From positions 124,001 to 188,000 of the forward strand of contig NZ_VIRS01000006.1 in assembly GCF_006912135.1 (NCBI RefSeq): a stretch of 64,000 nucleotides of DNA, in the 5' to 3' direction. The position numbers and the translations under genes were made by a program. Numbering within the stretch: the stretch's first letter is position 1; each line of letters begins with the position of its first letter. Of this stretch, positions 1 through 8,083 are shown piece after piece. The DNA is from Cryptosporangium phraense (lineage in GTDB: Bacteria > Actinomycetota > Actinomycetes > Mycobacteriales > Cryptosporangiaceae). The notes beneath the pieces are model-generated. The model was given only the letters and a program-made list of their open reading frames with translations, searched no databases and was not told the DNA's origin.

Positions 1-191
1 TCGTCGAGGAGGGCCTCGATGCGTTCGCGGGCGGTCTTCTTGCCCTTCGCGTGCTGCTTCTCGACCGCGCGGGCGGAACCGGAGTGGACCGCCTCGTCCA
101 CCCGTCGTTCCAGGTCGGCGAGCTTGCCCGCCGTGGTGTGGATGTCCGGTTCGTCGACCGAGTCGGACGGCTGGGTGGCTTCGAGAGTCAT
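1..191 (-). CDS. acyl-CoA (propionyl-CoA) carboxylase beta subunit, N-terminal fragment
   Basis: Only the first 63 codons are present; the gene runs off the left edge. The ATG is at 191-189 and the peptide begins [16 protein letters not shown], followed by a Lys/Arg-rich segment with the motif [13 protein letters not shown]. That motif is the usual N-terminus of the carboxyltransferase (beta) subunit of actinobacterial acyl-CoA carboxylases. This subunit transfers carboxyl from carboxybiotin to acyl-CoA. The divergent neighbour is a biotin ligase, which fits because the partner alpha subunit needs biotinylation. Identity rests on this short motif plus context. Whether it is propionyl- or acetyl-CoA specific cannot be told. 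Confidence 0.8.
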   Translation of the reverse strand, partial: MTLEATQPSDSVDEPDIHTTAGKLADLERRVDEAVHSGSARAVEKQHAKGKKTARERIEALLD

Positions 192-384
192 CGGTGAGTG
201 CCCTCCTCCGCAGCGCTGCTGGCCGCGAGCCTAAGTCAGTTTCCCGGACGTGCCGCGGAAGTAAGGCGTGGATCACTTTGAGACTTGTTCGGGACCGAGC
301 GCGCCATTTGAGCCCGTCACACGCTGGCCACTGCGATCCGCGCGGCGGAACGCTCCCGAACAAGCCTCATTTACTCTCCGTGGC

Positions 385-1152
385 ATGGAACAAGAGGCTT
401 TGCGGGCCCGATTGCTGGACGACTTCTGGGTGGCTCTGGACGTCGTACCCCGGACCGGGTCGACCAACGCCGACCTGGCCGAGGCCGCTCGGGGCGGGGC
501 GCCGGCCGGGACCGTGCTGGTCGCCGACGTACAGGACGCCGGGCGCGGGCGGATCGGCCGCTCGTGGACGTCGCCGCCGGGGGCCGGGCTGCTGTTCTCG
601 GTGCTGTTCCGCCCCACCGACGTCCCGACCGAGCGGTGGGGCTGGTTGCCGCTGCTGGCCGGCGTCGCCACCGCCCGCGCCCTGCCCGGCGTCGACGCCC
701 GGCTGAAGTGGCCCAACGACCTGCTCATCGGCCCGCAGCGCAAGAAGGCGGCCGGGATCCTGGCCGAAGCGGCCGGGGACGCGGTCGTGCTCGGGATCGG
801 GCTCAACGTGACGCTCGGCCGCGACGACCTGCCCCCCGACCGCCCGGACACCACGTCGCTGGCGATCGAGGGCGCACCCGTCACCGACCGCGACGAGCTC
901 CTGGTAGCGATCCTGGGCGCACTGAAGGACGAGTACGAGTTCTGGCGGGCGTCGAACGGCGACGCAGCGGCGTCCGGGTTGCTGGCGTCGTACCGGGAGC
1001 GGTGCGACACGCTCGGCCGCGAGGTCCGGGTAGAGGTCCCCGGCGGCGAGCCCGTCCAGGGACGAGCCGACGACATCGACGCCGAGGGCCGCCTCGTCGT
1101 CGGCGCCACCCACGTCGCCGCCGGCGACGTCATCCACGTCCGCCCGGCCTGA
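385..1152 (+). CDS. birA: biotin--[acetyl-CoA-carboxylase] ligase
   Basis: Biotin protein ligase of 255 residues: it activates biotin with ATP to biotinyl-AMP and attaches it to a lysine of carboxylase carrier domains in the cytoplasm. Visible motifs are GSTNADL, the adenylate-binding loop GRGRIGRSW and KWPNDLL, followed by a small C-terminal SH3-like domain. There is no N-terminal helix-turn-helix, so it is the monofunctional (non-repressor) type. The ATG at 385 is chosen over an in-frame ATG at 268 because homology begins just after 385 and the upstream extension has no family resemblance. It is divergent from the carboxylase beta gene across a 193-base promoter region and convergent with the MFS gene. 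Confidence 0.9.
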   Translation: MEQEALRARLLDDFWVALDVVPRTGSTNADLAEAARGGAPAGTVLVADVQDAGRGRIGRSWTSPPGAGLLFSVLFRPTDVPTERWGWLPLLAGVATARALPGVDARLKWPNDLLIGPQRKKAAGILAEAAGDAVVLGIGLNVTLGRDDLPPDRPDTTSLAIEGAPVTDRDELLVAILGALKDEYEFWRASNGDAAASGLLASYRERCDTLGREVRVEVPGGEPVQGRADDIDAEGRLVVGATHVAAGDVIHVRPA

Positions 1153-1161
1153 CGACAACGA

Positions 1162-1194
1162 ATCGGGCCTACACCGACCCGGCGTAGGCCCGAT
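1162..1194. terminator. bidirectional hairpin between birA and the MFS gene
   Basis: Perfect 11-bp inverted repeat with arms ATCGGGCCTAC (1162-1172) and GTAGGCCCGAT (1184-1194) and an 11-base loop. It lies in the 44-base gap between two convergent stop codons. There is no strong T-run on either side, so it may act as a shared intrinsic terminator or an RNA-stabilising stem. Confidence 0.65.
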
Positions 1195-1196
1195 CG

Positions 1197-2636
1197 TCAG
1201 TGAACCGGCGCCGGCGCCCGGCCCGGTAAGTCGGACGGCTCCCAGCCGTCGGCCGCGCGCCGGGCCGAACGCTCGGCCCACGGCGTCGTCGTGACGACCC
1301 CCAGCGCGACCACGACCACCCCGATCCCCACGACCAGCCACCACGCCGGATGCGTGGCCCGCGCGAACCCGGCGTCCGACGCGGCGACCCCGCTGGTCAG
1401 CGTCCCGGCAATCGCCACCCCGAGGACCTGGCCGATCTGCCGGGCGGCCGACGTCGTCGCCGACGCCACCCCGGCCTGGGCCTTCGGCATCGACGACACC
1501 GCGGTGTTGGTGATCGGCGCGTTCACCAGCCCGTGCCCGATCCCGAACAACCCGTACGCGACCGCCAGCACGGCCAGCGGCGTCGAGCCGGTCAGGAACG
1601 CCAGGACGAGCCCGGAGACCGCCACCGCCGATCCCGCCAGCACCATGGGCAGCCGTGCCCCCACCCGCCCGACCAGCCGCCCCGACACCGGCGACGCGAT
1701 CACCGCCGCCGCGGCCAGCGGCAACGTCAGCGCCCCGGCGGCCAGCGCCGAGTAGCCGCGCGACTGCTGCAGGTACAGCGTGTTCAGGAACAGGAACGCG
1801 GCCAGCGCGGCGAAGTGCACGACCGCGGTCACCGACGCCCCGGCGAACGGCACGCTCCGGAACAGCTTGACGTCGATCAGCGGCTGCTCGCGGTGCGGCT
1901 CGTACGTCACCAGGGCGGCCACCGCCACCGCGGCCAGCACCAGGAACCCGGCCGCCGCACCCCAGCCCCGCGACGGCCCCTCGATCAGCCCGAACGTCGC
2001 CGCGCCGAGCGCGACCACCATCAGCACCTGGCCGACCGGGTCGAACTTCCGCGGCACCGCGGCCCGCGACTCCGGGATGATCAGCAGCGCCAGCACGAAC
2101 GCCACGATCCCCACCGGGACGTTGATCCAGAAGATCGACCGCCAGCCCACCGTGTCGACGAGCAACCCGCCGACCACCGGCCCGAGCGCCATGCTGACCC
2201 CGGACACCGCGCCCCACGCCCCGATGGCCTGCGCGCGCTCGCGAGCGTCGGTGAACGTGTTCGTGATGATGCCCATCGCGACCGGGTTGAGCATCGACCC
2301 GCCGACCGCCTGCATCATCCGGAACGCGATCAGCCATCCGAGGCTCGGCGCCAGGCTGCACAGCAGCGAGCCGAGCGTGAACAGGACCAACCCGATCTGG
2401 AACACCCGGCGACGGCCGAACCGGTCGCCCATCGAGCCGGCCAGCATCAGCAGCGCGGCCAGCACGACCAGGTAGGCGTCCACCGTCCACTGCAGGCCGG
2501 AGAGCGGGGCGTCGAGCTCCTTGCCCAGCGAGGGCAGAGCGACGTTGACGATCGTGTTGTCGAGCCCGACGAGGAACAGGCTCAGACAACACGTCGCGAG
2601 GATCGCCACACGCCGGCGGCGGGACAGCTCAGGCAC
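1197..2636 (-). CDS. MFS transporter, DHA2 (EmrB/QacA-like) family
   Basis: 479-residue multidrug-type proton antiporter with about 14 predicted membrane helices, the usual size for the 14-TM drug:H+ antiporter subfamily. Visible family signatures are the early LDNTIVNVALP segment in helix 1 and the loop 2-3 motif A (GDRFGRRRVF). A GPVVGGLL segment matches motif C of exporters. It would export a hydrophobic or cationic compound, substrate unknown. The GTG start at 2636 has an AGGGGG ribosome binding site just upstream. No regulator is adjacent, so induction cannot be inferred. Confidence 0.87.
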   Translation of the reverse strand: MPELSRRRRVAILATCCLSLFLVGLDNTIVNVALPSLGKELDAPLSGLQWTVDAYLVVLAALLMLAGSMGDRFGRRRVFQIGLVLFTLGSLLCSLAPSLGWLIAFRMMQAVGGSMLNPVAMGIITNTFTDARERAQAIGAWGAVSGVSMALGPVVGGLLVDTVGWRSIFWINVPVGIVAFVLALLIIPESRAAVPRKFDPVGQVLMVVALGAATFGLIEGPSRGWGAAAGFLVLAAVAVAALVTYEPHREQPLIDVKLFRSVPFAGASVTAVVHFAALAAFLFLNTLYLQQSRGYSALAAGALTLPLAAAAVIASPVSGRLVGRVGARLPMVLAGSAVAVSGLVLAFLTGSTPLAVLAVAYGLFGIGHGLVNAPITNTAVSSMPKAQAGVASATTSAARQIGQVLGVAIAGTLTSGVAASDAGFARATHPAWWLVVGIGVVVVALGVVTTTPWAERSARRAADGWEPSDLPGRAPAPVH

Positions 2637-2690
2637 ACCCCCTAGCTTTCCCCGAGATTATTGAATAGGCCAACTAAAGTGTTCCAACCC

Positions 2691-4358
2691 TCACCGGGCT
2701 CGGAACGACCCGATCTTCGACGGCTCGCTCTCCCGCTCCGCCTGTACCGACGTGACGTAGTAGTCGTACTCGTGGCCGAGCACCAGCTCCTTCGTCCCCC
2801 ACACCAGCTCCCGGGATCCCGCCTCCACCCGCTCGAACTGCCCACCCGACGTCGAATCGCGCAGGTAGACGCGGTACTCGCTCGACTGCGGAACCCGATC
2901 CCAGGCCATCAGCAACCCGCCGTCCTGGGCCAGCGCCTTCACGTCGGTCGGGGCGGCCGGCACCGGCGGCTTCGGTACCGAGCCGAACACCCGCCCGTAC
3001 GCGTACGTGCCGGACAGCCGGTTCACGAACCGGCTGGCGATGAAGTACTCGCCGGCCTGGGTCGGGTGGGTGCCGTCGTAGGTGTCGACGTCCCGGTTCC
3101 AGCCGGTCCGCAGGTCGACGATGCTCACCAGCGAGTCGCTCGTCGTGCGCGCGGCCGCGATACCGGCGATCCGCACGGCCAGCTGAGCCATGATGCTCAG
3201 CGCGACGTCGTGGTGCCCGTCGGGCTGGGCGAGCAGGATCTGCGCCCGCGGGTTGGCCGTCTGCACCTCGTCGACGATCCGTTCCAGGCTCGCGGCCGCG
3301 GCGGCGGCGTCCGCTCCGAACAGCGGGTGGGTGTCGTTCGTGCCCAGGTCGATCATCACGATGTCCGGCCGCTCGGACGCCATCAGCCCCGGCACCCACC
3401 CCACGACCGTGGCCGCGCTGACGCCGGACTGGGCGTCGTGCTTACTGGCCCACTGCGTGTGCGGCACCGCGTAGTCGCCGGTCCAGGTCTCCGTCTTCGA
3501 CCCCACCCAGGTCGGGTGGGACGACGGATCGAGCTTCTGCCAGGCCCAGTACCGCCAGGTGTGGTCACCGATCGCGCCCGCGGTGATGCTGTCGCCGAGC
3601 GTCATGATCCGGGCGCCCCGGTCGGGCAGGCACGGGAAGCTCGTCGTCGCGTCGGCGAACCAGCGGCGGCAGCCGTTGCCGTTGAACTGCCAGCCCCGGT
3701 CGGCGCTGACCAGCTCCTCCACGTCCGGACCGTCGGACGCGACCGTCCCGGTCACGCACTCGGCCGTCGCCTTCCGGTCGCAGTCGTCGGTCGTCCGCCG
3801 GGCGACGGTCAGCGTCGCGCCGATCGGGTTCCCCGTCCCGGCCGGGATGTCGGTCGTCACCGTGTAGTCCTGTCCCGGCGCGAGCTCCTCCGGGCTCGCG
3901 CTGCCGATCCGCACGAGCGTCTCGGTGCAGGTCTGTCCCTCGGTCACGGCGACGTACGGCTGAGCTTCCTTCGGTAAGCCCCGGACGCTCGGCGAGGCGC
4001 CGCCTCCGGCCGGTTGGACCGTCCAGCCGGCGTCGGCTCCGCACGGCCCGATCGTCCGGACGGCCAGCCGCAGCTCCAGTGCCCGTCCGTCGAGCCGCTC
4101 GATGGCCGCGCGGGTACGGAATCGGAAGCCGATCGCGATGTGCTCCCGGGCGCCCCGTTTCGTCATGACCAATCGGCCCGACTCCGGTGCCCAGGCCGCG
4201 CCGCCGTCGGTGTTGAAGCCGTAGCGGGTGGCGGCGAGCTCGTCCGGCTTGGGCTCGCGGGTGCGTAACGTCCACATGAGCACGGTGGCGACGATCCCGA
4301 GCACCAGGACAACGGCCACGACCAGCGCCATCGGACGCTTTTTCCATACCGCGCGCAT
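2691..4358 (-). CDS. membrane-anchored SGNH/GDSL hydrolase with C-terminal fibronectin III-like domain
   Basis: 555 residues from the ATG at 4358, which has a GGGGAGG ribosome binding site; an in-frame ATG at 4406 would add 16 residues. An N-terminal hydrophobic segment (ALVVAVVLVLGIVATVLMW) acts as a signal-anchor, so the rest is extracytoplasmic. Residues of about 35-245 form an uncharacterised beta-rich region. The SGNH core begins at TLGDSITAG (nucleophile S257), continues with DLGTNDTH (Asn block) and ends with YDGTHPT (D428/H431, catalytic Asp/His). Residues from about 465 read as a fibronectin type III repeat (PAAPTDVKAL...). Probably an esterase or deacetylase acting on a surface or extracellular carbohydrate; the substrate is unknown. 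Confidence 0.82.
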   Translation of the reverse strand: MRAVWKKRPMALVVAVVLVLGIVATVLMWTLRTREPKPDELAATRYGFNTDGGAAWAPESGRLVMTKRGAREHIAIGFRFRTRAAIERLDGRALELRLAVRTIGPCGADAGWTVQPAGGGASPSVRGLPKEAQPYVAVTEGQTCTETLVRIGSASPEELAPGQDYTVTTDIPAGTGNPIGATLTVARRTTDDCDRKATAECVTGTVASDGPDVEELVSADRGWQFNGNGCRRWFADATTSFPCLPDRGARIMTLGDSITAGAIGDHTWRYWAWQKLDPSSHPTWVGSKTETWTGDYAVPHTQWASKHDAQSGVSAATVVGWVPGLMASERPDIVMIDLGTNDTHPLFGADAAAAAASLERIVDEVQTANPRAQILLAQPDGHHDVALSIMAQLAVRIAGIAAARTTSDSLVSIVDLRTGWNRDVDTYDGTHPTQAGEYFIASRFVNRLSGTYAYGRVFGSVPKPPVPAAPTDVKALAQDGGLLMAWDRVPQSSEYRVYLRDSTSGGQFERVEAGSRELVWGTKELVLGHEYDYYVTSVQAERESEPSKIGSFRAR

Positions 4359-4528
4359 GCGCCTCCCCGGGAAGCATCGCTGCGCCCACGGTAGAGCGCC
4401 GAGCACCCTGAATGGACAAAACTATCGGGATACGCAGGGTGACAGACCTGGCGCAACCGCGTTTCTTTGCGAAAACTGTTCACCGTCAGGGACGATGCGA
4501 ATAGGCCCGGGGGCGGGCCCGTTCTCAT

Positions 4529-5311
4529 GTGGTGGGGGAAGTAGTGGAGAAGTATGTCTCCTTTGACGGAGTTTCGCTGGCGTACAAGCGGTGGGCGGGA
4601 GATGCCGAATTACCTCCGGTGATTCTCCTGCATCGATTCGGTGCGGATTCCGCGTTGACGTGGATCCAGGCCGGCGTTCCCGGTGCGCTCACGCGGGCCG
4701 GACGGACGGTCGTCGCGGTCGACGCCCGGGGCCACGGCGGTTCGGAGAAGCCGCACGACCCGGCGCGCTACGGCGAGCGGACGATGGCCCGGGACGTGTC
4801 CGCGCTGATCGACGACCTCCAGGCCGACGCCGTCGACCTGGTCGGCTACGGGATGGGCGCGATCACCGCGCTGCTCACCGCGGCCGCCGACACCCGGGTC
4901 CGCCGGTTGGTGGCCGGTGGCGTCGGCGCGGGGATCGTCGAGGTCGGCGGCGTCGACACGCGGGTCTGGAACCGGGCCGCGCGCCTGGAAGCGCTGCGGG
5001 CGCCGGACGTCGGGTCGATCTCCGATCCCGAGGCCCGCGAGTTCCGGCAGTACGTGGACGCGGTGCAGGCCGACCGGCTGGCGCTGGCCGCGCAGGTGGC
5101 CGCCGCGCACGACGACCCGATCCCGCTGCGCCGGATCACCGCCCGGACGCTCGTGCTGGCCGGGTCGGAAGACCGGATGGCCGCGCGCCCGGAGGTGCTC
5201 GTGCACGCGATCCCGAAGGCGGTCGGCCGCTTCGTGGCCGGTGACCACGTCTCCACGCTCGGCAACCCCGAGCTCCCGGAGCGGATCGTCGAGTTCCTCC
5301 AGGCGCCTTAG
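4529..5311 (+). CDS. alpha/beta-fold hydrolase
   Basis: 260-residue alpha/beta hydrolase, probably cytoplasmic. Visible landmarks are the N-terminal LAYKRWAG, the oxyanion-region PPVILLHRFG, the VDARGHGGSEKP segment typical of this superfamily, a LVLAGSEDRM strand bearing the acid, and GDHVSTL carrying the C-terminal His. The nucleophile elbow reads VGYGMGA: the usual Ser of G-x-S-x-G appears to be Gly (GYGMG). Catalysis may therefore be absent or altered. A second GTG at 4544 preceded by GGGGGAA is an alternative start. The stop lies inside the left arm of the inverted repeat at 5308-5492. Confidence 0.8.
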   Translation: MVGEVVEKYVSFDGVSLAYKRWAGDAELPPVILLHRFGADSALTWIQAGVPGALTRAGRTVVAVDARGHGGSEKPHDPARYGERTMARDVSALIDDLQADAVDLVGYGMGAITALLTAAADTRVRRLVAGGVGAGIVEVGGVDTRVWNRAARLEALRAPDVGSISDPEAREFRQYVDAVQADRLALAAQVAAAHDDPIPLRRITARTLVLAGSEDRMAARPEVLVHAIPKAVGRFVAGDHVSTLGNPELPERIVEFLQAP

Positions 5312-5492
5312 GTCGTGCTTCAAAGGCCAGCAGCCCGCCGTGGCCGAGGCCCAGACGACGACCGGCGGCGTTGTCGGCCTTCCCGGATACAACAGCTGCA
5401 AAAAGGCTAGCGGCAGCCGGAAAGACCTCCGCCTTGCCGGTCGCCGCCTGGCCCACGCCCACGACGGCCTGAACCCTTGAAACACGGCCTAA
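5308..5492. repeat. imperfect inverted-repeat element between convergent genes
   Basis: Terminal arms TTAGGTCGTGCTTCAA (5308-5323) and TTGAAACACGGCCTAA (5477-5492) are inverted repeats matching at 14 of 16 positions, and weaker inverted similarity continues inward. The stop codons of both flanking genes (TAG at 5309-5311 on plus and at 5491-5489 on minus) fall inside the arms. The element could be a small non-autonomous mobile element (MITE-like) or a long bidirectional terminator stem. No transposase or target duplication was seen. Confidence 0.5.
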
Positions 5493-6097
5493 CGCAGGCC
5501 CAGGTACGCGCTCACCGCGGTGAGCGCGGTGCGGTACGCGGCGGCGGCGGACTTCTCGTCGGGGTAGTGACCGGCGAGTTCGAAGCTGACGACGCCGTGC
5601 GCGACCGCCCAGAGCAGGTTCGTCGGATCGACGTCCGGCTCGGGCGCCCGGCCGCCGCCGAGCGCGGCCACCGACTCGCCGAGCACGTCGAACGCGCGCT
5701 TCGACTCGGCCAGGGCCTCGGCCGACGGCGTGAAGCCGGGGATCGCCTGGCCGAACATGACGCCGTAGTAGGCGCGTTCGGCCAATGCGTTCTCCCGGTA
5801 CGCCCGGGCGGTCGCGGCCAGCCGCTCGGCCGGGTCGTCGCCGGCCGCGTCGACCGCGGCGACCAGCCGGGCTCGCAGGCGCGCGAACCCCTCCCGGTAC
5901 AGCGCCTCGGCGAGCCCGTCCTTGCCGCCGAACATCGTGTACAGCACGGTCGTCGAGCAGCCGATCTCCCCGGAGACCTTCCGCATCGTCAGCGCCTGCG
6001 GCCCCTCGCTGACCAGCAGCGCGCCGGCCGCGTCCAGTACCGTGCGGCGCAGGGCGTCCTGGCCGGCGGCCTGGGCGCGTTGGTAGGGGGTGGTCAT
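5489..6097 (-). CDS. TetR/AcrR family transcriptional regulator
   Basis: 202-residue repressor. The N-terminal helix-turn-helix lies at about residues 12-58 (RRTVLDAAGALL ... ALTMRKVSGEIGCST ... LYTMFGGKDGLAEAL), followed by an all-helical ligand/dimer domain with a WAVAHGVVSFEL segment typical of the TetR_C_33-type C-terminus. It starts at the ATG at 6097, overlapping the stop of the upstream thioredoxin-like gene by four bases (ATGA), so the two are co-transcribed and probably translationally coupled. A 15-bp palindrome in front of the operon is the likely autoregulatory operator. The ligand is unknown. Confidence 0.88.
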   Translation of the reverse strand: MTTPYQRAQAAGQDALRRTVLDAAGALLVSEGPQALTMRKVSGEIGCSTTVLYTMFGGKDGLAEALYREGFARLRARLVAAVDAAGDDPAERLAATARAYRENALAERAYYGVMFGQAIPGFTPSAEALAESKRAFDVLGESVAALGGGRAPEPDVDPTNLLWAVAHGVVSFELAGHYPDEKSAAAAYRTALTAVSAYLGLR

Positions 6098-7140
6098 TCG
6101 TCGGCTCCGGTCGGCAGCGGGCGGTGGAGTTGGATACCGGCCTCGGCGAGCTCGCCCGCCAGCGCGAAGTATTCCTCGCCGAACGGGTCGACCCCGCGCC
6201 GCGGCATCGCGCCCCGCCGGAGGGCGACGTTGTGAGGTGCGGCCGCGGCCGCGGCCGCGAAGTGCCGCTCGGCGGCGTCGGCCTGGTCGTGGTCGGCCAG
6301 CCACGACGCGAGGCGGGTCTCGGCCCGGGCGCGCTGGTCGTCCGCGGAGGGTAGCCGCAGGTGCTCCCGCACCTGGTCGGGCGTCAGCCCGGCGTCACCG
6401 TCGCGGACCCACCGGCGGAGGGCCTCGCCGGAGGCCTCGGCCGACAGGTGGTTCCAGTCCCGGAACGTGTCGGTTGCGGTCTGCGAGTCCTGCGGCCGGA
6501 CCAGCCGGCCCTCCTCGTCCAGCCAGACGACGGTGGGGACGTTGACGACGTCGAACGCGTCCGCCGCCACCCCGTCGACGTCGACCAGCGCGGGGTGGGT
6601 GGTGTGCGCCTCGGCGTGCCAGGGGGCGGAGTCGGCCGGCTTCGCGTCGAGCGCGATCGTGACGACGGTGAAGTTCTGGTCGGCCAGCTCGGCGTGGCGC
6701 TGCTGCCAGGCCGGCAGGTCGTAGCGGCAGCCGCACCAGGAGGCCCAGAACACCAGCGCGACCTTCGTGCCGCGGAGGCTGCTGAGCGCGAACGGCGTGC
6801 CGTCCAGCTCCGGGAGTGTGAGTTCGGGGGCGGTGGCGCCGGTCAGCTCCCGCGCCCGGGTGCCGGCGTCGGGCGTGGTGGCGAGCGTCCTGGTCGGGAC
6901 GTCGACCGCGGCGACGAGCCCGGCCAGTGCGGCGAACCGCACGACGTCCAGGCCGTCGCCGGTCTCGAGGTCGGCGGTGCGGAAGTTGGGGATGCAGGCG
7001 TCGCCCCGGCACCAGCCGGGTGTGTCGCGGTGCCAGCCCAGTACGTCCTGGGCGAGGTCGGCCCGGAGCGTGCCGGTGTCGTCCACCGACGCGCGCAGGG
7101 TGGTCTCAGCGGTGCCGTCGAGCAGAGTCCAGGTGTCCAT
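6094..7140 (-). CDS. thioredoxin-fold (TlpA/AhpC-TSA-like) protein with C-terminal helical extension
   Basis: 348 residues. The N-terminal 120 residues are uncharacterised and contain GWCRGDACIPNF. A thioredoxin-like domain follows at about 120-260 (PELTLPELDGTPFALSSL, then VFWASWCGCRYDLPAWQQ). The usual redox motif CPPC/CGPC is replaced by W-C-G-C-R, a C-x-C arrangement. The C-terminal 80 residues are helical with an Ala-rich TPR-like segment. No signal peptide is visible, so it is probably cytoplasmic. It is the first gene of an operon with the TetR regulator, and promoter and operator sit immediately upstream. A role in thiol or peroxide chemistry is plausible but unproven. Confidence 0.75.
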   Translation of the reverse strand: MDTWTLLDGTAETTLRASVDDTGTLRADLAQDVLGWHRDTPGWCRGDACIPNFRTADLETGDGLDVVRFAALAGLVAAVDVPTRTLATTPDAGTRARELTGATAPELTLPELDGTPFALSSLRGTKVALVFWASWCGCRYDLPAWQQRHAELADQNFTVVTIALDAKPADSAPWHAEAHTTHPALVDVDGVAADAFDVVNVPTVVWLDEEGRLVRPQDSQTATDTFRDWNHLSAEASGEALRRWVRDGDAGLTPDQVREHLRLPSADDQRARAETRLASWLADHDQADAAERHFAAAAAAAPHNVALRRGAMPRRGVDPFGEEYFALAGELAEAGIQLHRPLPTGADE

Positions 7141-7147
7141 GGAGACG

Positions 7148-7176
7148 ATAGTAACAGTGTTACTGAGCTAGGACAA
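7148..7176 (-). promoter_or_regulatory. promoter and TetR operator of the thioredoxin-like/TetR operon
   Basis: On the minus strand a -35-like TTGTCC (7176-7171) is followed by 17 bases and a -10-like TACTAT (7153-7148). The start codon at 7140 lies seven bases downstream, so the mRNA is probably leaderless, and no Shine-Dalgarno is visible. A perfect 15-bp palindrome, AGTAACA-G-TGTTACT (7150-7164), covers the spacer and -10. This is where a TetR dimer would block transcription. The site also overlaps the end of rarD. Confidence 0.7.
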
Positions 7177-8068
7177 CGTTATTGGCCCGGATCTGGGCGG
7201 CCCGCCGGGCCGAGCGGAGGCTGTCCGCGCTGAACACCACGAGGGCCAGCCAGACCAGCGCGAACCCGGCCCAGCGGGCGGCCGGCATGTGCTCGCCGAG
7301 GATCAGCACGCCGGCCAGGAACTGCAGGATCGGCGTCAGGTACTGGAGCAGGCCGATCGTCGTCAGCGGAACCCGGTTGGCCGCGGCGGCGAACGCGAGC
7401 AGCGGACCGGCGGTGAGGACGCCGGAGAGCACCATCAGCGCGGTGTGACCGGCCGACACCGTCCCGAAGGCGGCGTCGCCGCTCCAGGTCAGCCAGGTCA
7501 CGTAGCCGAGCGCGGGGAGGAAGAGCACCAGCGACTCGACCGTGAGACCCTCGACCGCCGGCGCCCCGGCGACCTTCTTGATCAGCCCGTACAGGCCGAA
7601 ACTCACCGCGAGCGTGAGCGCGATCCAGGGCGGCCGACCGTAGTCGACGGTCAGGACGACGACCGCGACCGCGCCGATCGCCAGCGCGACCCACTGCAGC
7701 CGGCGCAGCCGTTCGTGCAGGATGACGACGCCGAAGAGCACCGAGATCAGCGGGTTGATGAAGTACCCGAGAGCGGTCTCGACGACCCGCGACGAGTTGA
7801 CGCCGTAGATGTACGTGTACCAGTTCACAGCGATCAGCACGGCGCCCAGTGCGAGCAGGCCGAGCGTCCGGGCGCCGGCGGTCCGGAACCACCGCCAGCG
7901 CCGCAGGACGAGGATCAGCACGCTGACCGTCACGAGCGACCAGATGATCCGGTGGGCCAGGATCTCCAGTGGGCCGGCGGGCTTCAGGAGCCGGAAGTAG
8001 AGCGGGAACGCGCCCCAGGCCACGTAGGCGGCCAGCCCGTAGAACAGGCCTTTTCGCTGATCAGTCAC
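7160..8068 (-). CDS. rarD: EamA/RarD family transporter
   Basis: 302-residue integral membrane protein with about ten helices, i.e. two EamA repeats. The N-terminus KGLFYGLAAYVAWGAFPLYFRLLK and the segment AHRIIWSLV are characteristic of RarD, as are NWYTYIYGVN and LGYFINPL. RarD proteins are drug/metabolite-superfamily carriers of uncertain substrate. It starts at the ATG at 8068, 15 bases downstream of the korB stop, but on the same strand, so read-through from korAB is possible. Confidence 0.88.
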   Translation of the reverse strand: MTDQRKGLFYGLAAYVAWGAFPLYFRLLKPAGPLEILAHRIIWSLVTVSVLILVLRRWRWFRTAGARTLGLLALGAVLIAVNWYTYIYGVNSSRVVETALGYFINPLISVLFGVVILHERLRRLQWVALAIGAVAVVVLTVDYGRPPWIALTLAVSFGLYGLIKKVAGAPAVEGLTVESLVLFLPALGYVTWLTWSGDAAFGTVSAGHTALMVLSGVLTAGPLLAFAAAANRVPLTTIGLLQYLTPILQFLAGVLILGEHMPAARWAGFALVWLALVVFSADSLRSARRAAQIRANNVVLAQ

Positions 8069-8083
8069 GTGCTCCGACAGTAC

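Noticed and set aside
367-2592. 741-codon open frame on the minus strand across birA and the MFS gene
   Set aside because: It is antisense to birA and out of frame with the MFS gene, with Arg/Gly/Ala-rich translation typical of GC-rich shadow frames.
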